From Littorina saxatilis (Eukaryota; Mollusca; Gastropoda; Littorinimorpha; Littorinidae): a stretch of DNA of 64,000 nt. Location of the stretch: the NCBI RefSeq assembly GCF_037325665.1, contig NC_090261.1, forward strand, positions 22,005,518-22,069,517. Reading direction: 5' to 3'. Of this stretch, positions 30,210-60,029 are shown one piece after another. Each line of letters begins with the position of its first letter. Positions within the stretch are counted from its first letter, which is position 1. A program made the position numbers and the translations under genes. The notes under the pieces were generated by a model. The model did not search any database. It was given only the letters and a program-made list of their open reading frames with translations, and was not told the DNA's origin.

Positions 30210-32640
30210 TAAATTTTGCGTTGACCGGAATCTAATCTTGTGTCCAGTCAAAGAACAAGAGACATGATGGCAGTGCTAACAAATCGCTGATAATTTTATT
30301 TAGTTTACCAAAGTCAGGTCTTGGTGCTAGTCAGCTTCTTGCAGACCTTGTGATAGCACCAAGCAAATCACTCGTAAAATAGTGAAAATTAAATTATGAT
30401 AGTGGTTGTATAATTAGTTTCCCAACCTTGATGAAGTCCTGTAAATTCAAATGTTCAGCTGTGCTGCGATTTTGTATACATGTACTTGCATATTCACTTT
30501 TAAGATTTTCATTTCATGCTGATTTTTCTTTTCTTTATGAAATGGCTGGTAATCAAAAAAGGATGCAAGCTTATTTGCAAAGGTTTTGATTTTTTTAGAG
30601 TGGTAATTCAGTTGACTTATTCATTAGCAATGAATCATATAACTATTTTAAAACATTGCAAAATAATATGTATGCTCCAGTTCTTTAACTAAGGCAAATG
30701 TCAGGTTCAGGGGCAGCCTGAATGTGTGTGTGCTTAAAATTAAATATCTAATTTCACATTTATTTAATGTCGATACATGTATAAGAGTTGCATCTTCAAC
30801 TTTTTAACTTTTTTTGTAAATTTCACAGCAAATTGTATTACTAAATATTGCTTGTTCGATCATTGATATTGTTTTTAATTGAACATTTTCTGGGTATTGC
30901 AGTTTACCCTGCTTTCACTGTTCTTTAATGACATGAATGTCTGGTCATTTCTCTCACTTTTACCATTTATCTATCTTTTTGAGTTTGTGACATGATTATT
31001 TTATAAGGGCATTTGACGTGAATATTGTACAAGGGCATTTGACATGTGATTTACAGTTCATGTATTATTGCATGGGTGGGAGCCCAAAATTGTTCCAAGA
31101 CTGAACTTTTTTTAAGGCCGGGGTCCAGGGGCCGCGAAGGCCCCCGGCCGAAAACGAATTTTATGAATTTAAAAGGGTTTCTCTGGCCTCTCCTGAGTTT
31201 AATTCTGATAAATAAGAACCTTGTTGGAGATACAAAAAGTAACAAAAACTAAAAATTTTAGGGACCTGGCAAGCATTAGAAACAACAAAAAGTGCACTAT
31301 CAGTCCATTTGGCATAACACAGTATGAGATGACTATCAATGAGGGCGCAAAAAAAAAAAAAAAAAATTGTCAAAATTTCTCTGAGACGGAAATCCGTCTG
31401 AGACGGAGGAACTCCCACCCATGTTATTGTGAATAATTAAAATGAGGCAGCAAATACTCGACACATAACACATTTTAAAGATACTTTTCTTCTTGTGTAA
31501 GGGAACATGTACAACACTACATACCTGTCCATCCAGGCTTTCACGCGAGATAAAAGCAGCCATCTGCTTGCACACATACCAAACATCTACACACTGGCTG
31601 CTTTCTGTGCAGACTAGGATTTGTTTGGTGGAACTATTTTTGTGACTGGCACCTCTGTTAATCTTTGACAACATTTATTCAGCAATGCATGTAGTTCCTA
31701 CACAGCACACAAAGCAAAACTTTTTGAAATGAGTCCAAGTGAAAAAATGCGCTCATCAAATGTAAAAGCGTGGACACGTCTGTGATGGCTGGCATGATTA
31801 TTTACAATAGAAAGAGGGTACTTGTACCTTTAAAAACTGTTGATAAATAATTATTTGCTCAGTTATTCTATGTTGAAAACTGAATATGTGGTTCCTCTCT
31901 TTATATTTTTTCTATTGATTCAAACATTGGTGTTTTTCTCCTCAATAGATTGTATACGGTTTTATATGATTATGACACTTCTTTATTTTAAAGAAAAAAT
32001 GGTTGTCAGTTCAGCCTGAATGTCTGTTTTCAGAATCAGTATTACTGTTTTGATATCAGGGGGAAAAATATATGTATTAACAGTGTTGATTTGATGCAAA
32101 ATTGAGAGCATGTTAATTAAGATTGTTGATTGCGTATGCTTAATGTTTTAGGTCGCCACTGATCAGGAATGTTACATAAAGTACATGTAGTTCCAAATTT
32201 GTGTCCACTTGCAAGACATTAATGATATCTTATTCTTTGTATAAATGACTATTATTTATTTTCTTTCCATGTATCAAATGTAATAATCTAAATACTTCTG
32301 CCACACGTTCTTCATGTTGGAAAGTGTGCAGTGAGAATGAAGGGGAGTGAACTCTTTACGCGACATGCCAAAGGTATCTGCTCTGAAGTATGTTAGCTAC
32401 CTTGCTCCAAGCAGCCAGTCTCTAAACAGTATGTTTATTCACACACACACACACATATAGATAATTTGTTCTTTGAACATTCTGTCCTAATTCAGCGACA
32501 TTTGTCTGTCTGTCTGTCTGTGTGTGTCTCTTGTCTTCTTCTTGTCGTTCGCTGTTAGATCGTCAGTTCGGACTGCAGGGCGAAACGTGCTGTCCTCTCC
32601 AAGTGTCTCTGTCTGTGTCTGTCTCTGTCTGTCTGTCTGT
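30210..32640. other. Spacer between RBKS-A and CINP-B
   Basis: AT-rich, no exons seen. It is conserved behind RBKS-B (48717-51230). It ends in a (CTGT)n tract (about 32620-32642) that runs straight into the CINP minisatellite, which is the unit A/unit B junction. One MITE (31071) is private to this copy. Confidence 0.6.
31071..31423. mobile_element. 353-bp MITE with TTATTG duplication behind RBKS-A
   Basis: Inverted ends CATGGGTGGGAG / CTCCCACCCATG. TTATTG flanks it (31065-31070, 31424-31429). The matching site behind RBKS-B (about 50008) is empty and has one TTATTG. Contains a poly-A run at 31350. No coding sequence. Superfamily uncertain. Confidence 0.8.
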
Positions 32641-32755
32641 CTGTCACAGGCTGATGTCCAGTGTGACACCTAGGCGATTAGGTCACAGGCTGATGTCCAG
32701 TGTGACACATAGGCAACCATGTCACAGGCTGATGTCCAACAAGACACCAAGGCGA

Positions 32756-35700
32756 TTAGGTCACAGGCTGATGTCCAGTCTCCATCAGCACGGCTTTGAC
32801 CATCATTTGGCTGTCAATGTACGGCTGATGCATCCATGCTGCTGAATAAAACATCAGTGATTCCCTCGTTTCAGCAAGAGCAACTGTCTTCGCAATTTCT
32901 GTTTTCAAATGTAGCTCCTTGGCGTACATGGAATGCAAAGCTTTGAATGCTTCAACTAAAACAAAAACAAAAACAATTCATGTACTGTAAAGGCAAAACT
33001 TTTAAAGTTGTAACAATAAGTAAAATTCACTTAACTCTACCTTACTCAAGTAATCTGAATCTAAAAACAAGAAAAGTTATTTAGTGGAATGTTTAATTTT
33101 TGACAAAACACAACATTCACAAGTGCATTGATGGTATTTATTGTGGACAGCAAACAAATAATTATGAGACAAATGAAACAAACTTGTCTTCCTTTTGGTT
33201 AAGTGATGTCCTGTAATGTACAGAATTATATGTATGTAAAAAAAAATAAATAAAAAAAAAAACTTCACCAAAAGAGAATTAAAAAAAAAAAAAAAAAAAC
33301 CAACTTGTCTTCATATGTTTTAGATCTGATCTCCGGCAAGGAAAACAGTCAAAACTTGACAAAATGTCAATTAAATTCTCATTCTTGATTTAGCCATAGT
33401 TTCAATGTGAAAACTCCTCACAGTGAACGAATATAGAAGGAGAAAAAATACCCCAGTAAATGCAAAACTGGTCTGGAAAATAATCTACAACTGTGACAGC
33501 AGAAGGGTTTGGAAATTATATTAAACCAGTTAACAATGTGTCACATTTCAGGCTATACATTTCTGAAGTCCAACTAAAGCGATATACACAGTCCACATGT
33601 CATAATGTCTCCTAATTATCATGGGAGGTCAGGTTAAATAACGGAAAGTCTTAAAATGGGGGTGTATCAAGAGAAAATCTGAGAAAAAAGGAGAGCTTTA
33701 AATGAAAAAAATTAACCACACAATGTATCTACTGAACAGAAAGAATCTTTATTGACTGACCAAAGTTGTGGATTGTCCACGTGACACCAAGGATGTCATC
33801 GGCCTCGTCTCTGTGTTGGCAAAGAGAGTGGAGTCCTCTGGCCGTGGATGCCAGGGATGCAAGCTTGGTCACAGCTCCCTCCTGTAGCACAGAACAACAG
33901 AATGGTGCACATCAAAACTTCACCCAAAGGTTTGTACAGGTGACCTACAAAAATGCAACTGGGTACCCACAACCTACAAACTTGCCACTTAGTGGACTTG
34001 TCATGCATAAGCTGAAGGTAATGTACACCAAATATGAAGTAATGAGGTCAAGAGATCCAGCAGTTTTCAGGGTTGCATTTTTTGGGGTTGTTACTGACCC
34101 TTTGTTGGTAGGTCGGTCATCAGAAAAAGGGTGGTGTTGCCATTCAACGGTCAGATACAGTGCAAAAAGGATATGTGCCCAGAAAACGGGGGAGGGGGGT
34201 ATTAGGTTATTAGCCTGATGGTTATTAGGAGGGGTCGTTATGGGAGATTCCACTGCAGTGAAGTTGCACGACTGCCTTCATCAGCTACAGATTTGCAAAT
34301 AAATGTGTACATGTGGTTTACAATTATCCACACTCACGAACAGCTTTTTTACCCTTTGCTCATCCCCAAATAATCCCACCTGCTTAAACAAAAACTCTGC
34401 ATGACAATTATTATGCCAGTTTGATAAATTTACCCTCGTATACAAAGAAGACAACCAGCATTCTTTCTACTTCGCCTACCAACCATGGTCATGGCATGTC
34501 GAGTTTAGCAGTTTCATCGCATATTAAAAGACTAAGTAATTTCAAGATGGTGTATATAATAAATAAGTCATCTTTGTAAGGCAGAATAGCTGGTTTGTCA
34601 ATTCATTTGAACATAGCTTGCCTCTCCCAGGGATACAAACTCTTCATTTCCCCCGCACACTAAATCTAAGAGAATTCTCTGTCCTAAATGGTCTCTTTTG
34701 AATATGCTTGAGATGAAGAAAGTAATGCATGTGTGTACACTACATTGGGTGTGCACGTTAAAGATCCCACGATTGACAAAAGGGTCTTTCCTGGCAAAAT
34801 TGCTTAGGCACAGTTAATAATTGTCTACCTATACCCGTGTGACTTGGAATAATAGGCCGTGAAAGGTAAATATGCGCCGAAATGGCTGCAATCTACTGGC
34901 CGTATAAAATTTCATCTCACACGGCATCACTGCAGAGCGCCTAGAACTGTACCCACGGAATATGCGCGATATAAGACTCATTGATTGATTGATTGATTGA
35001 ATCTGAGGTGTCTGCTACTAACCATAGATTGACAGACTTGATGCAGTGCGTCACATTTTGGGTCCAGCTTTGATGACAGGCTGACAATGTCAATCTTGTT
35101 TTTGTCTCCCCCCTCTTCACCCTCCTCTGAACTTTGCTGGTAGCTGCCCATTGATCAATCAATAAAATGTCAAATAATAAGTGTGTGTGTGTGTGTGTGC
35201 GTGTGCCCGCATGTGTGTGAGAGAAGAATGAGATCGAGAGATAGAAAGAGAGAAATAAGAGAGAGAGAGAGAGAATTGTACATGTACGTAGTAAAGAAAC
35301 TTCTTTGAAGAAGAGAAGGGATGCTTCCTGTATTCAGCACCCTATGAAAAATCAATACTCCAAAGTCCTAATGTTTATTTCTGATTGTAGGCGGCTTAAC
35401 CCGGGACATGTTTTAACAATGTCAAGTAGAAACAAGTCCCCCACCCCATCATTTAACGACTTCCAATTCGTCAGTGTGCATCATCATTTAATGACACAAG
35501 TTGAATAATTGATTTTGTTGCTGTTATGAAGACTTGATAGTGGTGATGGAGTTTCCCTTAATATTGTATGACTTCAATGTCCTCAAGGTGGAATTTAATT
35601 ACACTCACAACACTAATGAAGTGATAGTATGTTATCAATGATTGTTGACTTACATGTACTCCAGCCTGGTGTTGACAATGTCACTGAGGATGGAGCTTCC

Positions 35701-36162
35701 CTTGGCGTTGAATGATTCCCATTTCTCTAGCGTGTTGTGCACATCTGCCGCCATGTCTTTCAGCTTGCGGAGATGTCCTGTTACGCTGTGCTGACTCGGC
35801 TTCTTGAACTCCTTCCCCTGTGCTGCTAACAGTGATCAATATTTATACAATGCACAAAATAATATGTTCTTTTGTCGCTTACAAAAATGCAAAGATACAC
35901 GGATGGTAACTTCAAAAGTCCTCTGTAAATATTAAGTATGCAATGCAATGATAACAGAAAAAGTTTAACGAAAAAATCAAGACCAAAAAAGAAAAGGCGA
36001 AGTGTTGATTAAACACACACACACACACATACGCACGCACGCACACACCCACACACACATTTGTTCATACACATTTGTTCATACACATTTGATTTGTTCT
36101 CGCGGCTAGAAATGTCTCTTACCCGGTGATTTGCAAGGAGAAAACTGTTCACTTTCAGCCAT
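32756..36162 (-). CDS. CINP: CINP-B, CDK2-interacting protein, unit B (5 exons, complete)
   Basis: Exons in coding order: 36162-36123, 35822-35654, 35143-35023, 33881-33761, 32955-32756 (stop TAA). Phases join cleanly to 216 aa, close to human CINP (about 212). CINP binds CDK2 and CDC7 kinases and the ATR partner ATRIP, acting in replication and checkpoint control in the nucleus. Recognition rests on KLKDMAADVHNTLEKWESFN in exon 2 (human KIKDNAADWHNLILKWETLN), LHQVCQSM...KLASLASTARGLHSL, TWTIHNFVEAFKALHSMYAKE, the HQPYIDS block and the end METGHQPVT (human LLETGHRAL). Exon 2 has adjacent TAG and CAG acceptors (NAGNAG), giving a possible one-codon choice. Head-to-head with RBKS-B. Confidence 0.92.
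34736..34997 (+). mobile_element. LINE 3' tail with (ATTG)n, CINP-B intron 3
   Basis: Absent at the matching point of CINP-C (GTGTGTGAATCTGAGG). The sequence holds CGTTAAAGATCCCACGATTG, later GAGCGCCTAGAACTGTACCC, and ends in four to five ATTG repeats, as in short 5'-truncated LINE copies. It stops about 25 bp from the exon 3 donor. Confidence 0.75.
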
Positions 36163-36537
36163 TATATGACACTGTCTTGTGGTGGAAGATTAAATGAAAT
36201 AATCAGTCATTAGATGTCAAACTTAACGTCCCTCTTCAAGTTTTTAGTCTGGAAAGAATGAGTGTTAAACTTCTTCAAGCGTGTGGTGTTTGTCGTCTGC
36301 TACTTCCGGTTTTAGCAAGGGAAGTGACTCTAACAGCCATCTGCGCACGAAAACAATCGAATTCTTGTCTCTTTCTTGTAAATTTCATCACTATCAAGTG
36401 TTTTATTAGCTTGGTATTAAAGAAGACGGTATGATCGATTTGTCCTTATTGTTTTGAGAAAAAGCAACAATCCTTCATAGAGAAAGCAGGTTTGGCAAAC
36501 GTACCAAGAGCGAATAACTCTCGTTGTCGCAAGCAAG
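36163..36537. promoter_or_regulatory. Bidirectional promoter between CINP-B and RBKS-B
   Basis: Only 375 bp separate the two start codons. The region contains ACTTCCGGTTT (ETS/GABP type), GCCATCTGCGCAC (YY1-like GCCATCT overlapping an NRF1-like TGCGCA half-site) and no TATA box in a convincing place. The same motifs sit unchanged in unit C (54866-55240). These motif types are common in vertebrate bidirectional housekeeping promoters; function here is inferred. Confidence 0.65.
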
Positions 36538-48716
<12,179 letters not shown>

Positions 48717-48989
48717 TAAATTTTGCGTTGACCGGAATCTAATCTTGTGTCCAGTCAAAGAACAAGAGACATGATGGCAGTGCTAACAAATCGCTGATAA
48801 TTTTATTTAGTTTACCAAAGTCAGGTCTTGGTGCTAGTCAGCTTCTTGCAGACCTTGTGATAGCACCAAGCAAATCACTCGTAAAATAGTGAAAATTAAA
48901 TTATGATAGTGGTTGTATAATTAGTTTCCCAACCTTGATGAAGTCCTGTAAATTCAAATGTTCAGCTGTGCTGCGATTTTGTGTATACA

Positions 48990-49420
48990 ACTCTCCTGTG
49001 TTCACTTTCAAGTGAATAACTATCGTTCTGATATCATTTTAAAGTGAAGCTAAAGAAACCTGGTATCGGCACTGCTGTGCATCTCCTATGATCTCAATGG
49101 TATCAAGGCACGGGTCATAGAGATCAATTTAGATCTAGATCTATTTCCGGTTGTTATTTTCCTTCCACCATTCCTCGATGGAAAAGAGTTCGTGTTGTTT
49201 TTGTTTTAATTTTTGTCTTTGTCGTTGATCATTGTATACACAAATTACACAAACGTCATCTTGTGAGGGACCAAAAAATATTGAAACTCTCGGATGATTT
49301 TTTTGTGTGGTATCAACCTCGACCTACGGTCTCGGTTGATACCACAAAAAAATCATCCTCGAGTTTCAATATTTTTCGGTCCCTCACTCGATGACGTTGT
49401 GTAATCTCTATATACTTGCA
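48990..49420. mobile_element. Insertion with a long hairpin behind RBKS-B
   Basis: Absent behind RBKS-A (GATTTTGTATACATGTACTTGC at about 30469). The last third, 49244-49405, is one near-perfect hairpin with arms of about 78 bp and a loop of a few bases around 49326. The remainder is non-coding. The true ends were not resolved. Confidence 0.7.
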
Positions 49421-51004
49421 CTTGCATATTCACTTTGAAGATTTTCATTTCATGCTGATTTTTCTTTTCTTTTCTTTATGAAATGGCTGGTAAAAAAAAG
49501 GATGCAAGCTTATTTGCAAAGGTTTTGATTTTTTTAGAGTGGTAATTCAGTTGACTTATTCATTAGCATTGAATCATATAACTATTTTAAAACATTCCAA
49601 AATAATATGTATGCTCCAGTTCTTTAACTAAGGCAAATGTCAGGTTCAGGGGCAGCCTGAATGTGTGTGTGCTTAAAATTAAATATCTAATTTCACATTT
49701 ATTTAATGTCAATACATGTTTCAGAGTTGCATCTTCAACTTTTTAACTTTTTTTGTAAATTTCACAGCAAATTGTATTACTAAATATTGCTTGTTCGATC
49801 ATTGATATTGTTTTTAATTGAACATTTTCTGGGTATTGCAGTTTACCCTGCTTTCACTGTTCTTTAATGACATGAATGTCTGGTCATTTCTCTCACTTTT
49901 ACCATTTATCTATCTTTTTGAGTTTGTGACATGATTATTTTATAAGGGCATTTGACGTGAATATTGTACAAGGGCATTTGACATGTGATTTACAGTTCAT
50001 GTATTATTGTGAATAATTAAAATGAGGCAGCAAATACTCGACACATAACACATTTTAAAGATACTTTTCTTCTTGTGTAAGGGAACATGTACAACACTAC
50101 ATACCTGTCCATCCAGGCTTTCACGCGAGATAAAAGCAGCCATCTGCTTGCACACATACCAAACATCTACACACTGGCTGCTTTCTGTGCAGACTAGGAT
50201 TTGTTTGGTGGAACTATTTTTGTGACTGGCACCTCTGTTAATCTTTGACAACATTTATTCAGCAATGCATGTAGTTCCTACACAGCACACAAAGCAAAAC
50301 TTTTTGAAATGAGTCCAAGTGAAAAAATGCGCTCATCAAATGTAAAAGCGTGGACACGTCTGTGATGGCTGGCATGATTATTTACAATAGAAAGAGGGTA
50401 CTTGTACCTTTAAAAACTGTTGATAAATAATTATTTGCTCAGTTATTCTATGTTGAAAACTGAATATGTGGTTCCTCTCTTTATATTTTTTCTATTGATT
50501 CAAACATTGGTGTTTTTCTCCTCAATAGATTGTATACGGTTTTATATGATTATGACACTTCTTTATTTTAAAGAAAAAATGGTTGTCAGTTCAGCCTGAA
50601 TGTCTGTTTTCAGAATCAGTATTACTGTTTTGATATCAGGGGGAAAAATATATGTATTAACAGTGTTGATTTGATGCAAAATTGAGAGCATGTTAATTAA
50701 GATTGTTGATTGCGTATGCTTATGACATGTTTTAGGTCGCCACTGATCAGGAATGTAGTTCCAAATTTGTGTCCACTTGCAAGACATTAATGATATCTTA
50801 TTCTTTGTATAAATGACTATTATTTATTTTCTTTCCATGTATCAAATGTAATAATCTAAATACTTCTGCCACACGTTCTTCATGTTGGAAAGTGTGCAGT
50901 GAGAATGAAGGGGAGTGAACTCTTTACGCGACATGCCAAAGGTATCTGCTCTGAAGTATGTTAGCTACCTTGCTCCAAGCAGCCAGTCTCTAAACAGTAT
51001 GTTT

Positions 51005-51041
<37 letters not shown>

Positions 51042-51304
51042 GATAATTTGTTCTTTGAACATTCTGTCCTAATTCAGCGACATTTGTCTGTCTGTCTGTC
51101 TGTGTGTGTCTCTTGTCTTCTTCTTGTCGTTCGCTGTTAGATCGTCAGTTCGGACTGCAGGGCGAAACGTGCTGTCCTCTCCAAGTGTCTCTGTCTGTGT
51201 CTGTCTCTGTCTCTGTCTGTCTGTCTGTCTGTCACAGGCTGATGTCCAGTGTGACACCTAGGCGATTAGGTCACAGGCTGATGTCCAGTGTGACACCAAG
51301 GCGA

Positions 51305-52945
51305 TTAGGTCACAGGCTGATGTCCAGTCTCCATCAGCACGGCTTTGACCATCATTTGGCTGTCAATGTACGGCTGATGCATCCATGCTGCTGAATAAAA
51401 CATCAGTGATTCCCTCGTTTCAGCAAGAGCAACTGTCTTCGCAATTTCTGTTTTCAAATGTAGCTCCTTGGCGTACATGGAATGCAAAGCTTTGAATGCT
51501 TCAACTAAAACAAAAACAAAAACAATTCATGTACTGTAAAGGCAAAACTTTTAAAGTTGTAACAATAAGTAAAATTCACTTAACTCTACCTTACTCAAGT
51601 AATCTGAATCTAAAAACAAGAAAAGTTATTTAGTGGAATGTTTAATTTTTGACAAAACACAACATTCACAAGTGCATTGATGGTATTTATTGTGGACAGC
51701 AAACAAATAATTATGAGACAAATGAAACAAACTTGTCTTCCTTTTGGTTAAGTGATGTCCTGTAATGTACAGAATTATATGTATGTAAAAAAAAAAAAAT
51801 CTAAAAAAAAAAAAAACTTCACCAAAAGAGAATTAAAAAAAAAACAAACAAACTTGTCTTCATATGTTTTTGATCTGATCTCCGGCAAGGAAAACAGTCA
51901 AAACTTGACAAAATGTCAATTAAATTCTCATTCTTGATTTAGCCATAGTTTCAATGTGAAAACTCCTCACAGTGAACGAATATAGAAGGAGAAAAAATAC
52001 CCCAGTAAATGCAAAACTGGTCTGGAAAATAATCTACAACTGTGACAGCAGAAGGGTTTGGAAATTATATTAAACCAGTTAACAATGTGTCACATTTCAG
52101 GCTATACATTTCTGAAGTCCAACTAAAGCGATATACACAGTCCACATGTCATAATGTCTCCTAATTATCATGGGAGGTCAGGTTAAATAACGGAAAGTCT
52201 TAAAATGGGGGTGTATCAAGAGAAAATCTGAGAAAAAAGGAGAGCTTTAAATGAAAAAAATTAACCACACAATGTATCTACTGAACAGAAAGAATCTTTA
52301 TTGACTGACCAAAGTTGTGGATTGTCCACGTGACACCAAGGATGTCATCGGCCTCGTCTCTGTGTTGGCAAAGAGAGTGGAGTCCTCTGGCCGTGGATGC
52401 CAGGGATGCAAGCTTGGTCACAGCTCCCTCCTGTAGCACAGAAGAACAGAATGGTGCACATCAAAACTTCACCCAAAGGTTTGTGCAGGTGACCTACAAA
52501 AATGCAACTGGGTACCCACAACCTACAAACTTGCCACTTAGTGGACTTGTCATGCATAAGCTGAAGGTAATGTACACCAAATATGAAGTAATGAGGTCAA
52601 GAGATCCAGCAGTTTTCAGGGTTGCATTTTTGGCTCACGTAAGTGTAGCCTATGCGATCGTAACTTTGTCTGTCTGTGCGTTTGTGCGTGTGTGTGTGTG
52701 TGTGTTTGTGCGTGTGTGTGTATGTCTGTGGTAGAAACTCTAACATTTGAAGACGTCACATTACATTGACGTCACATTATGACGTAAGAGGGTTAGACGT
52801 CACGCGAAGGAAGTACTGAAAGTCTCGGTCATTATTATTTTGAGCGCGCCGAGACTAGTTGGCAGTCGTGTCCTGTAAGTAGGCTACATGCAGACAGACA
52901 GATCTAGATCTAGTGTCTTGCTTTCTTGCACAGTTTCACCTATGC

Positions 52946-52998
<53 letters not shown>

Positions 52999-54865
52999 CG
53001 GAGTGATTGAGTTTGTGTTACTGTTTGTCGATTTCTTACGTGAGCCTTGATGGCTTCGCCTCTTGTTTGGGGTTGTTACTGACCCTTTGTTGGTAGGTCG
53101 GTAATCAGAAAAAGGGTGGTGTTGCCATTCGACGGTCAGATACAGTGCAAAAAGCATATGTGCCCAGAAAACGGGGGAGGGGGGTATTAGGTTATTAGCC
53201 TGATGGTTATTAGGAGGGGTCGTTCTGGGAGATTCCACTGCAGTGAAGTTGCACGACTGCCTTCATCAGCTACAGATTTGCAAATAAATGTGTACATGTG
53301 GTTTACAATTATCCACACTCACGAACAGCTTTTTTACCCTTTGCTCATCCCCAAATAATCCCACCTGCTTAAACAAAAACTCTGCATGACAATTATTATG
53401 CCAGTTTGATAAATTTACCCTCGTATACAAAGAAGACAACCAGCATTCTTTCTACTTCGCCTACCAACCATGGTCATGGCAAATTAAAAGACTAAGAAAT
53501 TTCAAGATGGTGTATATAATAAATAAGTCATCTTTGTAAGGCAGAATAGCTGGTTTGTCAATTCATTTGAACATAGCTTGCCTCTCCCAGGGATACAAAC
53601 TCTTCATTTCCCCCGCACACTAAATCTAAGAGAATTCTCTGTCCTAAATGGTCTCTTTTGAATATGCTTGAGATGAAGAAAGTAATGCAAGTGTGTGAAT
53701 CTGAGGTGTCTGCTACTAACCATAGATTGACAGACTTGATGCAGTGCGTCACATTTTGGGTCCAGCTTCGATGACAGGCTGACAATGTCACTCTTGTTTT
53801 TGTCTCCCCCCTCTTCACCCTCCTCTGAACTTTGCTGGTAGCTGCACATTGATCAATCAATAAATGTCAAATAATAAGTGTGTGTGTGTGCGTGTGCCCG
53901 CATGTGTGTGAGAGAAGAATGAGATCGAGAGATAGAAAGAGAGAAATTAGAGAGAGAGAGAGAGAGAGAGAGAGAAAATTGTACATGTACGTAGTAAAGA
54001 AACTTCTTTGAAGAAGAGAAGGGATGCTTCCTGTATTCAGCACCCTATGAAAAATCAATACTCCAAAGTCCTAATGTTTATTTCTGATTGTAGGCGGCTT
54101 AACCCGGGACATGTTTTAACAATGTCAAGTAGAAACAAGTCCCCCACCCCATCATTTAACGACTTCCAATTCGTCAGTGTGCATCATCATTTAATGACAC
54201 AAGTTGAATAATTGATTTTGTTGCTGTTATGAAGACTTGATAGTGGTGATGGAGTTTCCCTTAATATTGTATGACTTCAATGTCCTCAAGGTGGAATTTA
54301 ATTACACTCACAACACTAATGAAGTGATAGTATGTTATCAATGATTGTTGACTTACATGTACTCCAGCCTGGTGTTGACAATGTCACTGAGGATGGAGCT
54401 TCCCTTGGCGTTGAATGATTCCCATTTCTCTAGCGTGTTGTGCACATCTGCCGCCATGTCCTTCAGCTTGCGGAGATGTCCTGTTACGCTGTGCTGACTC
54501 GGCTTCTTGAACTCCTTCCCCTGTGCTGCTAACAGTGATCAATATGTATACAATGCACAAAATAATATGTTCTTTTGTCGCTTACAAAAATGCAGATACA
54601 CGGATGGTAACTTCAAAAGTCTTCTGAAAATATTAAGTATGCAATGCAATGATAACAGAAAAAGTTTAACAAAAAAATCAAGACCAAAAAAGAAAAGGCG
54701 AAGTGTTGATTAAACACACACACACACACACACACATACGCACGCACGCACGCACACACACACACCCACTTGTTCATACAGTGATACACATTTGATTTGT
54801 TCTCGCGGCTAGAAATGTCTCTTACCCGGTGATTTGCAAGGAGAAAACTGTTCACTTTCAGCCAT
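51305..54865 (-). CDS. CINP: CINP-C, CDK2-interacting protein, unit C (5 exons, complete)
   Basis: Exons in coding order: 54865-54826, 54525-54357, 53841-53721, 52430-52310, 51504-51305 (TAA). Exon lengths equal those of CINP-B (40, 169, 121, 121, 200), again 216 aa, with very few substitutions (for example Ile to Ser in the KNKIDIV stretch of exon 3). Intron 3 carries a CRE-motif MITE (52632-53066) missing in CINP-B and lacks the LINE tail found there. The promoter is as in unit B, so this copy should be expressible. Confidence 0.92.
52632..53066 (+). mobile_element. CRE-motif MITE in CINP-C intron 3
   Basis: The empty site is in CINP-B (GCATTTTTTGGGGTTG, about 34073-34088). Inverted 12-mers GGCTCACGTAAG / CTTACGTGAGCC are followed by a tail GGCTTCGCCTCTTGTT. 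Interior: GACGTCA four times within about 70 bp (52750-52805), an AGATCTAGATCTAG run and a long (GT)n tract. Confidence 0.85.
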
Positions 54866-55240
54866 TATATGACACTGTCTTGTGGTGGAAGATTAAATGA
54901 AATAATCAGTCAATAGATGTCAAACTTAACGTCCCTCTTCAAGTTTTTAGTCTGGAAAGAATGAGTGTCACGCTTCTTCAAGCGTGTGGTGTTTGTCGTC
55001 TGCTACTTCCGGTTTTAGCAAGGGAAGTGACTCTAACAGCCATCTGCGCACGAAAACAATCGAATTCTTGTCTCTTTCTTGTAAATTTCATCACTATCAA
55101 GTGTTTTATTAACTTGGTATTAAAGAAGACGGTATGATCGATTTGTCCTTATTGTTTTGAGAAAAATCAACAATCCTTCATGGAGAAAGCAGGTTTGGCA
55201 AACGTACCAAGAGCGAATAACTCTCGTTGTCGCAAGCAAG
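54866..55240. promoter_or_regulatory. Bidirectional promoter between CINP-C and RBKS-C
   Basis: Again 375 bp between the start codons, with the same ACTTCCGGTTT and GCCATCTGCGCAC motifs as in unit B (near 55005 and 55040). Confidence 0.6.
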
Positions 55241-59841
<4,601 letters not shown>

Positions 59842-60029
59842 GTGAGTGATTTTATTCAGTAACAACAATCACAATGATAACAACAGCACCAAGTTGCATA
59901 TCTGTCTAAAGCAGTTTTTTCCATTCTGTGACATTCACGTCTCCTTATTCTTTCTTCCAGTATTCAAATAGGTAGAGACCGTGGAGTTTAGTTATGATGT
60001 ACAGTGAAACACCCCTTTAAGAGACCTCC

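Noticed and set aside
33766-34218. 150-residue plus-strand frame over CINP-B exon 4 (repeated at 52315)
   Set aside because: It is the antisense shadow of CINP exon 4 plus intron; the minus-strand reading matches CINP and is spliced correctly.
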